From Levilactobacillus andaensis (GTDB lineage Bacteria; Bacillota; Bacilli; Lactobacillales; Lactobacillaceae), in NCBI RefSeq assembly GCF_016861695.1, contig NZ_BOLP01000013.1, forward strand, positions 34,544 through 98,543: 64,000 bases of DNA, given 5' to 3'. Both the position numbers and the translations under genes were made by a program. Of the stretch, positions 1 through 8,480 are shown piece after piece. The notes beneath the pieces are model-generated. The model made no database searches and was not told the origin of the DNA. It saw only the letters and a program-made list of their open reading frames with translations. How positions within the stretch are numbered: the first letter of the stretch is position 1; the number at the start of each line of letters is the position of its first letter.

Positions 1-62
1 AGCCGCTGTACATAACCAATGCACGTGTTTGGTCTGAGCTTTATTCCGGAAATGGGCGCTTC

Positions 63-228
63 GGCAGGCAGACACGCCACCCTATGGGAACCGCCCGAAG
101 CCTAAAAAGCGGTCTTCGGGCTTGGTTTTAAGCCTCAAAAACCATGAGTCTTAAAACGCATCCCGTGCTGTAAGGCCGGAAATTCACCGGCCCAACACCA
201 CCGACATAGGGTTCTGTGTCCGCCTGCC
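63..228 (+). repeat. Structured intergenic repeat, copy 1
   Basis: First copy in the window of a recurrent structured element. The ends pair as GGCAGGCaGACAC (63-75) with GTGTCcGCCTGCC (216-228), and just inside CCCTATG pairs with CATAGGG. Internal hairpins are CCCGAAG/CTTCGGG, then TTTTAAG/CTTAAAA around 125-157, then GGCCGG/CCGGCC. The copy near 6.7 kb has the same architecture in the opposite orientation with different paired bases. It lies beyond the 3' end of the ABC transporter gene. No ORF of note is inside. Confidence 0.7.
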
Positions 229-335
229 TTCAGCTACGATTGTCCAGAAACTCTAACCTAACGCCATGCCTGACTCAACTATTATTGAGCACGCACTCTA
301 GCGACAAATTCCGCCGTTATTTCTCTTGATTGACG

Positions 336-378
336 CCAAAAAGGAACCGACCTTTGTCTCAAGTCGACTCCTTTTTGG
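336..378. terminator. Hairpin downstream of the ABC transporter
   Basis: The arms CCAAAAAGGA and TCCTTTTTGG are perfectly complementary and enclose a second short stem (ACCGAC/GTCGAC). The T-rich arm could end transcription in either direction. It lies about 80 bases after the stop codon of the minus-strand ABC transporter gene. Confidence 0.6.
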
Positions 379-459
379 TTTGAAAACTATTTTGCATCAA
401 ATAGCCACTTACACAGCAAACCGGATCTCTGACAACTGCTATGCGTCAAATCTCCATCA

Positions 460-2385
460 TCATTCGTAAGCCAACGACTCGATTGGGTCTAGCTTCGATG
501 CTTGACCCGCTGGCGCTAAGGCCGCTAGTAAGCTGATGATGACCGCGACGACGATACCGAAGATCATGTAGTTGCTGGTGATTTCAATAATCGTGTAGCC
601 AATGTACTTATTGGCGACGTTATTGGCCAACAGCGCAACAATTTCGGTGAAAATCAATGCCAGCACACTGGAGAACAGCCCCAAGAAGAAGGCTTCTGAC
701 AAGAAGAGATGGCGAACATCTTTCCGGCGAACTCCCAGTGCCCGCAGAATCCCAATTTCCTTGGTTCGTTCGGAAACGCTGATGTAGAGCACCACGATGA
801 TCATGATGGCCGATACCAGCAGCGAGATGCCGGCAATGGCGGCTAAGACGTAGAACGCCAACTGGATGTAGGTATTCAGCGTCGAAACAATCGCGCCCGC
901 TCCCGTTAACTGGTACTGCTTCTTGCCGTTATCCGCCTTGAGCGCCTTGATCTTATCCTGGGCACTCGTCACGTTCTTCAGTGAATCGATCATGACCGTC
1001 GCAAAGTTTGCTCTGAAGGTCAACTTTTTACTGCTGTACATGTTGCGAATCGTTTGTAAATTGGTCTGGAGTTGACCCGAACTATCATCGGTAATCCCAC
1101 TGACCGTCAGCGACTTCGTCATCACAACGGGAAGATGCTTGCTATTCATGCCCGTAATGGACACCTTGACCTTCTTGCCGATCAATTGGTACGGATGTTG
1201 CTTGTTGAATTTTTTGGCAAAGGCCTTGGACAACATCACTTCGCCCGTCTTGGCCTTGGTCCCCTTCTTCACACTCTTGGCCAACATTTGGTCAGTCATC
1301 GTTTGGAAAACAGAAGAGGTCGCGGAAGTCCCACCACGTTGAACCTGAACGCCTTGCCCATAGTAGCCGAGCTCGACTTTCTTCACGTGACTGACCTTCT
1401 TGATGCGGGCCACATCTGACTGCCCCATCTCAAGTTTCGCGGCATTTTGACTATCCGTGTTCTGGGCCACCTGCACCGCGGTCGGCTTGATCTGCGAGTA
1501 AATTTCGTGGTTGATGTAGCCCTTAACTCCCCGGCCGAGTCCCAGCATCAGAATCACACTGAAGATCCCAATCGACGCGCCAAAGATGATCAACAGGTTC
1601 CGTTTCAGATTGTAGCGCATGTGTTTCAACGCCATCTTGACCATCGCCGTAAAGCTCAGGTGCTTGGATGGCAACACGCTGTGGTCCTTCACGGGAAAGG
1701 CTGGTTTGAGCTGGGTATCGTGATCAATGACCCCATCTTCCATGTGCACGATTCGCGTCCCGTGGTCAGCGACCTCTTGGGAGTGGGTCACACAGATAAC
1801 CAATTTACCGTCGGCCGCAATCTCATCCATCAACGCCAGAATTTCCTTGGTATTCTGTGAATCCAGCGCACCAGTCGGTTCATCAGCAATGATAATATCG
1901 GGATCAGACGCCAGCGCCCGGGCAATGGCGACCCGTTGCTTTTGCCCACCAGACAATTGGTTCGGGTGCTTGTGGATATGCTCCTTCAAGCCCACCTGTG
2001 CCAATAATTTCACGGCCCGGTCGTGCTGTTCCTTGTGACTCAGTCCGGTCATCTGTAGCGAAACTAGCACGTTGTCCAGAATGCTCAGGTGACTAATTAA
2101 GTTGAAGTTTTGGAAAATAAAGCCAATCGTTTGTCGACGAAAGGCATCGAGTTTCTTTGCCGAAATGTTGCGGACGGACTCCCCATTCAGGAGCACATCG
2201 CCCTCGTACTGGGCGTCCAGGCCACCGATGATGTTCATCAGCGTGGTCTTCCCGCCACCAGATTCCCCCAAAATAGAAACGAACTCACCACGCTCGAACT
2301 GCAGGTCGATTCCCTTTAATACGGGGAACGCCGTCTTATTCATGTAGTAAGACTTATGAATATCCCTTAACTCTAAAAAGCTCAT
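460..2385 (-). CDS. MacB-like ABC transporter, fused ATPase and permease
   Basis: A single polypeptide of about 641 residues joins an ABC ATPase to a FtsX/MacB-type permease. Walker A (GESGGGKTT, residues 40-48), the signature LSGGQ and Walker B (IIIADEPTGALD) lie in the first 230 residues. One membrane segment follows near residue 265, then a large extracytoplasmic domain, then three C-terminal membrane segments, the order of MacB exporters. Such proteins move peptides, antibiotics or lipoproteins out of the cell envelope by mechanotransmission; the substrate cannot be read here. I chose the ATG at 2385 because GAGGAGG lies just upstream; an in-frame extension to 2454 has no ribosome site. 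It is monocistronic, between a hairpin at 336-378 and a terminator at 2523-2553. No two-component system adjoins it. Confidence 0.85.
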   Translation of the reverse strand: MSFLELRDIHKSYYMNKTAFPVLKGIDLQFERGEFVSILGESGGGKTTLMNIIGGLDAQYEGDVLLNGESVRNISAKKLDAFRRQTIGFIFQNFNLISHLSILDNVLVSLQMTGLSHKEQHDRAVKLLAQVGLKEHIHKHPNQLSGGQKQRVAIARALASDPDIIIADEPTGALDSQNTKEILALMDEIAADGKLVICVTHSQEVADHGTRIVHMEDGVIDHDTQLKPAFPVKDHSVLPSKHLSFTAMVKMALKHMRYNLKRNLLIIFGASIGIFSVILMLGLGRGVKGYINHEIYSQIKPTAVQVAQNTDSQNAAKLEMGQSDVARIKKVSHVKKVELGYYGQGVQVQRGGTSATSSVFQTMTDQMLAKSVKKGTKAKTGEVMLSKAFAKKFNKQHPYQLIGKKVKVSITGMNSKHLPVVMTKSLTVSGITDDSSGQLQTNLQTIRNMYSSKKLTFRANFATVMIDSLKNVTSAQDKIKALKADNGKKQYQLTGAGAIVSTLNTYIQLAFYVLAAIAGISLLVSAIMIIVVLYISVSERTKEIGILRALGVRRKDVRHLFLSEAFFLGLFSSVLALIFTEIVALLANNVANKYIGYTIIEITSNYMIFGIVVAVIISLLAALAPAGQASKLDPIESLAYE

Positions 2386-2522
2386 AGACTTCCTCCTCAT
2401 AACCGGTATGCCTTGAAGAATACCCCTTTTAGGCCTATGCGACAAGTCCTTCACCCTATAAATTCTTCGTTACTTTGGCGACTTGATTAGGCGTCTTTGG
2501 CGGTCAAATTAAGCTATCATTC

Positions 2523-2553
2523 AAAAAGAGCTATCCAACTTGCAGATAGCTCT
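2523..2553 (-). terminator. Terminator upstream of the ABC transporter
   Basis: On the minus strand AGAGCTATC pairs with GATAGCTCT around a short loop and is followed by five T. It would stop transcripts coming from the thiamine operon and the repeat elements before the ABC gene. Confidence 0.75.
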
Positions 2554-2649
2554 CAGAATGCTTTTAAATTAATGCTAACTAAAGGTTGAAAGTATCTAAA
2601 TGCTGTTTAAGCCCAGCATAACAACGATATTACCGTGAAAATTAGGCAA

Positions 2650-2840
2650 CCTAGTCCATCCTTCGCCTTACCGGCCGTCATATATGAGCTGGAACGGTGC
2701 GGACACAACTTGAAGCCTCGAAAACCGCGAGTCTACAAGGTTGGTCTTCTGCTAAGCCGACGGGAGATCACCGTCAACTAAGCAGAACGACGCGCCTGAG
2801 CCCATATCTGGCGACCTCTCGGCTTACACGGTGACTTTCT
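2650..2840 (+). repeat. Structured intergenic repeat, copy 2 (A variant)
   Basis: A-variant copy, close in sequence to those at 28.3 and 48.7 kb. The closing stem is the degenerate pair CATATATGaGC with GCCCATATCTGG. Internal hairpins are a CTTGAAG-type stem and TCTGCTaagCCGaCGG with CCGtCaactaAGCAGA. Compared with the 48.7 kb copy, TCTGCT/AGCAGA has become TCTACT/AGTAGA and GACGG/CCGTC has become GGCGG/CCGCC, so both partners changed together. It is joined head-to-head to the B copy at 2935-3125. Confidence 0.75.
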
Positions 2841-2934
2841 GTCGACTCGGAGGATGAGCGTAAAATCGTTATCCGTTGAACCAAAGCCGTTGAGTCCACA
2901 CAACTTTCAGCAGTTGTTGCGATAAAACACAATC

Positions 2935-3125
2935 TGAGCCGGAGGAGGCCAGGGATGTAGCCGGCCGTGGTAATGGTATTGGCTGGCGTCCTTTGCTAGC
3001 CTAGACCATGGGCGACTTTTAAGACGCGCGTTTTTCGCGGCTTAAAAGCGAGCGAGAAGACTGGTGTTCTTCCAGCCTGAAGCGTCCCCACAGCAGGCGG
3101 AATCCCTGGCAGCCGCAGTGCGGAC
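2935..3125 (-). repeat. Structured intergenic repeat, copy 3 (B variant)
   Basis: B-variant copy in opposite orientation to the A copy at 2650-2840, separated by about 95 bases that are themselves conserved at 28.5 and 48.9 kb. Closing arms are GCCAGGGA (2948-2955) and TCCCTGGC (3103-3110). Hairpins: GCTGGC/GCTAGC, CTTTTAAG/CTTAAAAG and CTGG/CCAG. It starts just past the stop codon of thiE and fills the gap to the terminator at 2553. Confidence 0.8.
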
Positions 3126-3129
3126 CATA

Positions 3130-3786
3130 CTACGCTTGTTGAAATGCCCGCTGCATCGCCGTCACGTCCGCTGCCGGTTGCACGCTGTTGGTCAATAACG
3201 TAATAACTGCCACACCGGCCGCACCCGTCTGCGCAATCGCTGGCAGTGACTCCACGGTCACGCCACCGATTGCCACGATGGGCACGTTGGCTTGGTCGAC
3301 TAATTTTGCCAGTCCCGCCGTCCCAATCACCGGGTCAGCGTCATCCTTGGACGTGGTCGGATAGATGGGACCACTGCCCAAGTAGTCGATGCCGCTAACC
3401 TGGTTGGCCGCGGCGACTTCTACGGCCGTTGAGCAGGACAAACCAACAAAAAGGTTTTGCCCGGCGACCGCATCGATCACGCGTTGAACGCCCTCATCGC
3501 TTTGCCCTACGTGAATGCCATCGGCGTGTAAAGCCAACGCCATGTCGACATCGTCATCCACAATAAATGGCACGCTGGCCGCACGACATTGTGCCCGCAA
3601 ATCGCGGCCCAACGCCAAGCGTTCATCCGCGGTCAATCGACTGGCACCCTTGTCCCGAAATTGATAAGCCGTGATGCCGGCCTTTAACATCGTTGCCAAT
3701 ACGTCACGCAAGTCACGGCCGGGAACATCTTGGCTCCCCGCAACGAAATACGCACGTAGTAATCCTGATTCAAATGTCACTGACAT
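3130..3786 (-). CDS. thiE: Thiamine-phosphate synthase
   Basis: Joins hydroxymethylpyrimidine diphosphate to the thiazole phosphate to make thiamine monophosphate, in the cytoplasm. At 218 residues it has the usual length. Family motifs are in order: YQFRDK near residue 41, FIVDDDVDMAL with ADGIHVGQ (residues 75-95), the GLSCST loop, YLGSGPIYPTTSKDD (pyrophosphate loop), VPIVAIGGV and GAAGVAVI. It is the last gene of thiM-thiD-thiE; its ATG overlaps the thiD stop by one base, which suggests translational coupling. Expression should follow the TPP riboswitch at 5500-5600. Identity is clear. Confidence 0.95.
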   Translation of the reverse strand: MSVTFESGLLRAYFVAGSQDVPGRDLRDVLATMLKAGITAYQFRDKGASRLTADERLALGRDLRAQCRAASVPFIVDDDVDMALALHADGIHVGQSDEGVQRVIDAVAGQNLFVGLSCSTAVEVAAANQVSGIDYLGSGPIYPTTSKDDADPVIGTAGLAKLVDQANVPIVAIGGVTVESLPAIAQTGAAGVAVITLLTNSVQPAADVTAMQRAFQQA

Positions 3787-4601
3787 TATTCAGCGCCTCC
3801 TTGACGATAAGCCCAATGGTTTAATGGTCCATGACCATTGCCGACTGCGATTGGGTTGGCGATAGCCGCCGTCACGTAGTCTTTGGCCACGCGAATGGCC
3901 GACTCAACATCCGCCCCCTTCGCAATCTCAGCCGTGATACACGAGGACAAGGTATCGCCCGTCCCGTGTGTCCGCACCGTGTCGACCCGGGGTGCCGTCA
4001 GCCAAAACGACCGGCCATCTGCCAGCAAAACAAAGTCGCTGGCCTGATCTGGCGTGGCTTCATGACCGCCCTTGATGACAACGTTGCTGGCCCCCAAGTC
4101 TTGCAAGGCCACGGCCGCTTGTTCCATGCCGACTGCGGACGTGATTTCTTGGCCCGTTAGTCGCTCTGCTTCAGGTAAATTTGGCGTCAATACATCTGCT
4201 AGGGGCACCAATTCGTTGCGCACCGTTTCCACGGCGTCGTCAGCCAATAGTGCCGCGCCACCCTTGGCAATCATTACGGGATCGACCGTTAATGGGCCAA
4301 AATCGTAACGTTTTAAATTCTCCACGACCCCGTGCACGTGCTCGGCATCCGCCAACATCCCGGTCTTGCACGCCCGAATTTTTAAATCGGCCGCTAACGA
4401 CGCGAATTGTTCATCGATCAGCTTTTGCGGCAGGGCCATAAAGTCCTGCACGCCGAGTGTATTTTGTGCGGTCACCGCAACGATAACTGCCGTGCCGAAG
4501 ACGTTGCGTTCCTGCATGGTCTTTAAGTCCGCCATGACGCCGGCGCCACCACCGCTATCGGTTCCCGCTATCGTTAAGGTCTGTGGAAATTCATTTGCCA
4601 T
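3786..4601 (-). CDS. thiD: Hydroxymethylpyrimidine/phosphomethylpyrimidine kinase
   Basis: Phosphorylates HMP and HMP-phosphate to the diphosphate used by ThiE. A ribokinase-family protein of 271 residues that opens with the diagnostic TIAGTDSGGGAGVMADLKT and carries VTAQNTLGV, KTGMLAD, VDPVMIAKGG, the LTPNLPEAE block, VIKGGH and the anion hole DTVRTHGTGDTLSSCI, whose Asp is the catalytic base. The start at 4601 has AAGGGATGAG upstream. It lies 19 bases after thiM and overlaps thiE by one base. With no HMP synthesis gene (thiC) in the window, the operon looks like a salvage route for HMP and thiazole. Confidence 0.95.
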   Translation of the reverse strand: MANEFPQTLTIAGTDSGGGAGVMADLKTMQERNVFGTAVIVAVTAQNTLGVQDFMALPQKLIDEQFASLAADLKIRACKTGMLADAEHVHGVVENLKRYDFGPLTVDPVMIAKGGAALLADDAVETVRNELVPLADVLTPNLPEAERLTGQEITSAVGMEQAAVALQDLGASNVVIKGGHEATPDQASDFVLLADGRSFWLTAPRVDTVRTHGTGDTLSSCITAEIAKGADVESAIRVAKDYVTAAIANPIAVGNGHGPLNHWAYRQGGAE

Positions 4602-4620
4602 ATTGTCTCATCCCTTCTAC

Positions 4621-5409
4621 CTATTCATACGCTGCCACCGTTTTAATCTCATCGACCGTGGTCAGTTGTAATGCGTCCAGTAGCTGCACTGTAAAACTCC
4701 CCGCAGCTAGATTCGGCGTTTTTTTCGTGATCAGCTCGCCAATGGCCGCAAAGACCAGACAAGCCGTTTGGGCTGCTTCAAAATAGTCGTCTTCAACCGC
4801 GCAGAATGCCGCAACGATGCTTGATAACATGTCGCCGGAACCCACGTGGACCTGAAAGAGCGGCGTGCCGTTCATGACCTTGACCGTCCGCGTGCCGTCG
4901 GTAATGACGTCGGTTGGACCGGACAAAATAACCGTGCAGGCCAATTTCTGCGCACAAGCTTGCGCAATGGCGACCAAGTCACCGTCACCCTCGCCGGCAT
5001 CAATTCCCTTGGCCTGCCAAGATACGTCGGCTAATGCCGCAATTTCACCGGCATTGCCACGAATCACATCCGGATGAAATTCCTGAAATAGTTTAGTAGC
5101 AACCTGCTTTCGATAGGCAACGGCCCCCACCGCTACCGGATCGACGACTAAAGGACGATGTTTCTCATTAGCCAGCTTACCGACCGTTCTAATTTGCTCG
5201 ACTTGGTGCTGTGTAAAAGCCCCTAGGTTTAAGCAAACCGCACTGGAAATATCCAGCAGTTCGTCGGCTTCGGCCACTTCTTCGGACATGATCGGTGACG
5301 CGCCCAACGCGTTCAACCCGTTGGCCACATCCTGGACCGTGACAAAGTTGGAGATGTTAAAGACGATTGGATTTTGCTGCCGTAACTCATTCAACAAATC
5401 TAATTTCAT
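4621..5409 (-). CDS. thiM: Hydroxyethylthiazole kinase
   Basis: Phosphorylates 4-methyl-5-(2-hydroxyethyl)thiazole for thiamine salvage. It has 262 residues in the ribokinase-like fold, with NISNFVTVQDVANGLNALGA near the N-terminus, CLNLGAFT, VVDPVAVGAVAYR, VIRGNAGEIAAL and HVGSGDMLSS. In many ThiM proteins the last motif carries Cys at the catalytic position (GTGC-type); here it is Asp, as in most other ribokinase-family enzymes. The ATG at 5409 follows GGGGGAT. It is the first gene of the thi operon, immediately behind the TPP riboswitch and its terminator, so it should be expressed when thiamine pyrophosphate is low. Confidence 0.94.
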   Translation of the reverse strand: MKLDLLNELRQQNPIVFNISNFVTVQDVANGLNALGASPIMSEEVAEADELLDISSAVCLNLGAFTQHQVEQIRTVGKLANEKHRPLVVDPVAVGAVAYRKQVATKLFQEFHPDVIRGNAGEIAALADVSWQAKGIDAGEGDGDLVAIAQACAQKLACTVILSGPTDVITDGTRTVKVMNGTPLFQVHVGSGDMLSSIVAAFCAVEDDYFEAAQTACLVFAAIGELITKKTPNLAAGSFTVQLLDALQLTTVDEIKTVAAYE

Positions 5410-5457
5410 GGTGAATCCCCCTTATGATTGCCGGTCAGCCGGCGTTTCCAAGCCACT

Positions 5458-5497
5458 AAAAAACGGGCCGTCAGCTCACGATAGAACTGGCGGCCCG
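5458..5497 (-). terminator. Expression-platform terminator of the TPP riboswitch
   Basis: On the minus strand CGGGCCG and CGGCCCG form a hairpin extended by CAG/CTG, followed by six T, 50 bases before thiM. This position is typical of a transcription-termination expression platform. Confidence 0.85.
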
Positions 5498-5499
5498 AG

Positions 5500-5605
5500 A
5501 CGGGTGCCACGACACGTTCCCTTCGCAAGTCTGAACTTGACAGGTTCCAAGGGATCGCGATTACTCGCATCTCAGCCCGCTAACGGACACCCCTAGTGTT
5601 CTTGG
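5500..5605 (-). ncRNA. TPP riboswitch (THI element)
   Basis: Read on the minus strand the leader holds the conserved THI-box pieces in order: CTAGGGGTGTCC, GGGCTGAGATG, CCCTTGGAACCTGTC, then GCGAAGGGAACGTG. These form the pyrimidine- and pyrophosphate-sensing arms of the thiamine pyrophosphate aptamer. It lies directly upstream of a terminator and thiM-thiD-thiE, so high TPP should switch the operon off. Confidence 0.95.
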
Positions 5606-5652
5606 TTACTTCAAGCATAACAGGTTTTCCATCAACGTCAACGACTCTTAGA

Positions 5653-6489
5653 TTAGTCAATGATTCGTTGAGCAACTTCACCAATTAGCCGCCAGCCCCG
5701 GTCGATCGTCTTATCAGACAGGAAGCGCCGCAGATAGAGAATCTGGCTCCCAGAACCGGCATGATACCGGGTCTTAGGCCGCCGAGAAAGGGCCGCACGG
5801 TCGACCAATCGGGCAATCACCTGTGGTTTGCTGGAGAAACGTTTAACTGCCCGCAAGATAGTTGCCGCCCGGTCAGCAGTTGGCTTGTAGGGCCCGTTAC
5901 CAGAGATTTCCTGCAAGTGACTGGCCGCAATGTCGGCCCACTCAGACTGAATCCCACCGGGCTCGATGACGACCGTGTCGATTCCCAGCGGCTGAAGTTC
6001 CAGCCGGAGCGTATCGGACAGACCTTCCAAGGCAAATTTAGACGCCACGTACCAGCTGGCCATTGGTTGCGCCACTTTGCCATCGACGGAGGTAATGTTG
6101 ATGATCCGCCCCGCGTGTTGTTGGCGCATCATCGGCAACACGGACTGAATCAGCCGCGCCGCACCGAATAAGTTCACGTCAAATTGGTCCTGTGCTTCGG
6201 ATAACGGGACGTCTTCCAACGCCCCCATCAGCCCATAACCGGCGTTGTTGACCAGAATATCAATGCGGCCGGTCTCGCTAACGATGCGGTCAACGACACG
6301 CTCCACACTTTCCGGGTCCGTCACGTCTAGGGGCAACGTGGTGATTCCCAAATCGTCCAGGTCATTCATGCGGCTGACCCGCCGTGCCCCAGCGTAAACG
6401 ATGACCCCATTCCGATGCAAACTCCGAGCAATGGCGTTCCCAATCCCGGATGACGCCCCAGTAACCAACGCAACTTTTCGATGTGCCAT
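5653..6489 (-). CDS. Short-chain dehydrogenase/reductase (SDR)
   Basis: A classical SDR of 278 residues. The N-terminal dinucleotide site is VTGASSGIGNAIA (residues 9-21), followed by the NNAGYG block, the catalytic Ser in NITSVDG, and YVASK (Tyr and Lys of the active site). An Arg pair after the first beta strands (AGARRVSRM) suggests NADP(H) preference. The EPGGIQSEW stretch follows, as in the family. The C-terminal tail of about 60 residues with several Arg is longer than in minimal SDRs. The substrate is not predictable. AAGGAGGAAAATACTT precedes the ATG. It is a single gene with no obvious pathway partner; the thi operon lies on one side and FetAB on the other. Confidence 0.8.
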   Translation of the reverse strand: MAHRKVALVTGASSGIGNAIARSLHRNGVIVYAGARRVSRMNDLDDLGITTLPLDVTDPESVERVVDRIVSETGRIDILVNNAGYGLMGALEDVPLSEAQDQFDVNLFGAARLIQSVLPMMRQQHAGRIINITSVDGKVAQPMASWYVASKFALEGLSDTLRLELQPLGIDTVVIEPGGIQSEWADIAASHLQEISGNGPYKPTADRAATILRAVKRFSSKPQVIARLVDRAALSRRPKTRYHAGSGSQILYLRRFLSDKTIDRGWRLIGEVAQRIID

Positions 6490-6672
6490 AAGTATTTTCC
6501 TCCTTGAATTATCTGTTTATTTTTTAAATAACTTATTGATAAATTCCAATCTAAGATTGCCTCTATTGCTGATAGTTCAACGCCCAAAACATAGGCCCGA
6601 AGCGAATCAAGTATCACACAAACCACCAACAGCTCTCCACGACAAACAATCAACGACACCCTGACAATTATC

Positions 6673-6848
6673 GTAGCCGGAGGATGCCAGACAGAATACT
6701 GTGTCGGTGGCGTTAGTCGACGTTCTTAGTCGGCTGACACCACGGGCCGAGCTTGAAGACTCGCTTCTTGAGGCTTCAAGTCGCCCTGGGGACCGCTCTT
6801 TGGCCCCAGGTCTGCCCCACAGTATGGCGTCTGGCAGCCGCAGGCGGT
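6673..6848 (-). repeat. Structured intergenic repeat, copy 4 (C variant)
   Basis: Most diverged copy and the best support for structure. The closing arms GCCAGAC (6686-6692) and GTCTGGC (6829-6835) are followed by TACTGTG/CACAGTA. Hairpins are GTGG..AGTCGAC with GTCGGCT..CCAC, CTTGAAG/CTTCAAG, and CCTGGGG/CCCCAGG. Each position corresponds to a paired position in the other copies but with different bases. It directly follows the fetB stop codon. Confidence 0.75.
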
Positions 6849-6852
6849 AACA

Positions 6853-7611
6853 CTAAATCGTCAGCTGTTTTCGTTCGTTGTAGAACCCGCGATAGGCCCA
6901 GTAACAGGCGAGAACGGAGCCAATACTGGTCGCTGACATCAGCATAAAGGTCACCATGATTTGATATTTAATCGCCCGCACCGGGTCAACCCCGGCAAAG
7001 ATCAACCCGGACATCATCCCCGGCAAACTAACGATTCCCACGGTCTTCGCGGAATCAATCGTTGGCTGCATACCAGTCTTAATGCTGTCACGTAAAATTT
7101 CCTTTGAGGCGTCTTTCAGGTCGGCCCCCAAGGCTAGCTTTTCCAGAACAGCCTGTCGTTCCTGCTTAAATTGCGCGTTTAAATTCCGGTAACACAGGCC
7201 AATCGCGACCATCGAGTTGGAGGCGATCATCCCCGAAATCGGGATCATCTGTGACGGGATAAATTTAATAGCCCCCGCCAACATCAACACACCCAACGTG
7301 ACGGCCGTACTGATGAGAATGGCGCCTATGGAAATTGGCAGGGCTCGTGGAATCCCGTCACTACGCTGTTTAGCGTTGTAGCCGGCATTGAAAATAATGA
7401 TTAAGATCAGAATGGCCGTCAACCAGCCATTGTTGAGGCGGAACACGTATTTTAACAGGTACCCGACCACAAACAGCTGAATCACGGCGCGGACAACCCC
7501 GACGATCATGTCACGGTCAATCCCTAATTTTTCGTGCCACCCAATAGCTAGCGCAATCATGACCAATCCCAAAGCGAGCACCAACGACTGATTATTTACA
7601 GCAAGGTTCAT
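6853..7611 (-). CDS. fetB: FetB/UPF0014 family ABC permease
   Basis: An integral membrane protein of 252 residues with about six or seven hydrophobic helices, of the UPF0014 family (E. coli FetB/YbbM, plant ALS3/STAR2). The conserved VRAVIQLFVVGYLLKYVF stretch near residue 40 and the central PISGMIASNSMVAIGL and SLPGMMSGLIFAGVDP motifs are all visible. E. coli FetAB has been proposed to export iron; plant relatives are linked to aluminium tolerance. The gene overlaps the upstream ATPase gene by four bases (ATGA), so the two should form one transporter. A structured repeat begins straight after the stop. Confidence 0.85.
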   Translation of the reverse strand: MNLAVNNQSLVLALGLVMIALAIGWHEKLGIDRDMIVGVVRAVIQLFVVGYLLKYVFRLNNGWLTAILILIIIFNAGYNAKQRSDGIPRALPISIGAILISTAVTLGVLMLAGAIKFIPSQMIPISGMIASNSMVAIGLCYRNLNAQFKQERQAVLEKLALGADLKDASKEILRDSIKTGMQPTIDSAKTVGIVSLPGMMSGLIFAGVDPVRAIKYQIMVTFMLMSATSIGSVLACYWAYRGFYNERKQLTI

Positions 7612-8258
7612 GCTTTTCCTCCCACGATGCGGCCAGCTTCAATGGTGATCAACCGTTTAGCCGCATCAATTTCTTCTTGATCATGGGTGATGGCGATGAT
7701 GGTCAGCCCGTCATCCTGATTGAAATGCTGGATCATCGACCAGACGAACGCCTTATTTTCGGCATCCAATCCCGCTGTGACTTCATCTAGAATTAATACT
7801 TCCGGGTAAATCATGACATTGCGTAGCAGGGCGACCCGCTGCCGTTGCCCACCGGACAAGTCATTAACGGCCTTATTCAGATCACTTTCCGTCAGGCCCA
7901 CGTACTCTAATCCCGTGATGGCCCGCGCCTCGTCAAAATCCAACTGGCGAATCTGATAGGGAAAGGCTAGGTTATCCCGGACCGTATCACCAAATAGCGT
8001 CGGCTGCTGAAAACTATACGAAACGCGGCGCCGGTAAATGATGGGATCGTAACTCTCAATTGGTTGCCCATCAAAAATTAGGTCGCCACTGGTCTTACTC
8101 AGCAGTGACGCGATGATCCGGACCAGCGTTGATTTTCCGCTACCGGAGGGTCCTGCGATTGTCACCCATTCGCGCGCCTCAATTGCTAAATTGATATCGG
8201 TCAGAATAGGTGTCTGATCGACCTGATATCCCACATTTTTCAAGGTGATCAAGCTCAT
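7608..8258 (-). CDS. fetA: FetA-like ABC ATPase
   Basis: A 216-residue ABC ATPase with Walker A GPSGSGKST (residues 37-45), a Q-loop in YSFQQPTLFGDTV, the signature LSGGQRQRVALLR and Walker B VLILDEVTAGLD, followed by the H-loop in IIAITHDQEE. Partner of the permease whose start overlaps its stop. With that permease it resembles E. coli FetAB, thought to export iron and protect against oxidative damage; function here is by family only. A good ribosome site (GGAGGTAGCGGTT) precedes the ATG. No Fur-type operator was evident. Confidence 0.83.
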   Translation of the reverse strand: MSLITLKNVGYQVDQTPILTDINLAIEAREWVTIAGPSGSGKSTLVRIIASLLSKTSGDLIFDGQPIESYDPIIYRRRVSYSFQQPTLFGDTVRDNLAFPYQIRQLDFDEARAITGLEYVGLTESDLNKAVNDLSGGQRQRVALLRNVMIYPEVLILDEVTAGLDAENKAFVWSMIQHFNQDDGLTIIAITHDQEEIDAAKRLITIEAGRIVGGKA

Positions 8259-8424
8259 AACCGCTACCTCCTCCGTAAAAATCGTCTACACGTTCTCATT
8301 GTACCCAAATCGCTTAGGATTGCCTATGGAAACGGCTTCATTTTAAAGAAAAATGTTTTTTCTTACGGTCACCAGCCGCTGAGGTCACGGGCAAACATGC
8401 GCGAACACCCCCGCGACCAGAAAA

Positions 8425-8440
8425 ATTTGGTATACTAGTC
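8425..8440 (+). promoter_or_regulatory. Likely promoter of the rlmCD gene
   Basis: TTTGGTATACT is an extended -10 element (TGn plus TATACT at 8431-8436) about 45 bases before the ATG at 8481. The -35 region is not convincing. AATAGGAG upstream of the ATG is a good ribosome site. Confidence 0.5.
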
Positions 8441-8480
8441 AGGACCGTAACTACTGAACGACTTAATAATAGGAGAAAAC

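Noticed and set aside
2935..3125. B-variant repeats as insertion sequences or MITEs with terminal inverted repeats
   Set aside because: No transposase, no constant terminal sequence and no consistent target duplication; the ends covary instead of being conserved, which fits a structural constraint better.
6366..6664. Overlapping ORFs on both strands upstream of the SDR gene
   Set aside because: They cross the SDR start or intergenic DNA and show no conserved motif or ribosome site.
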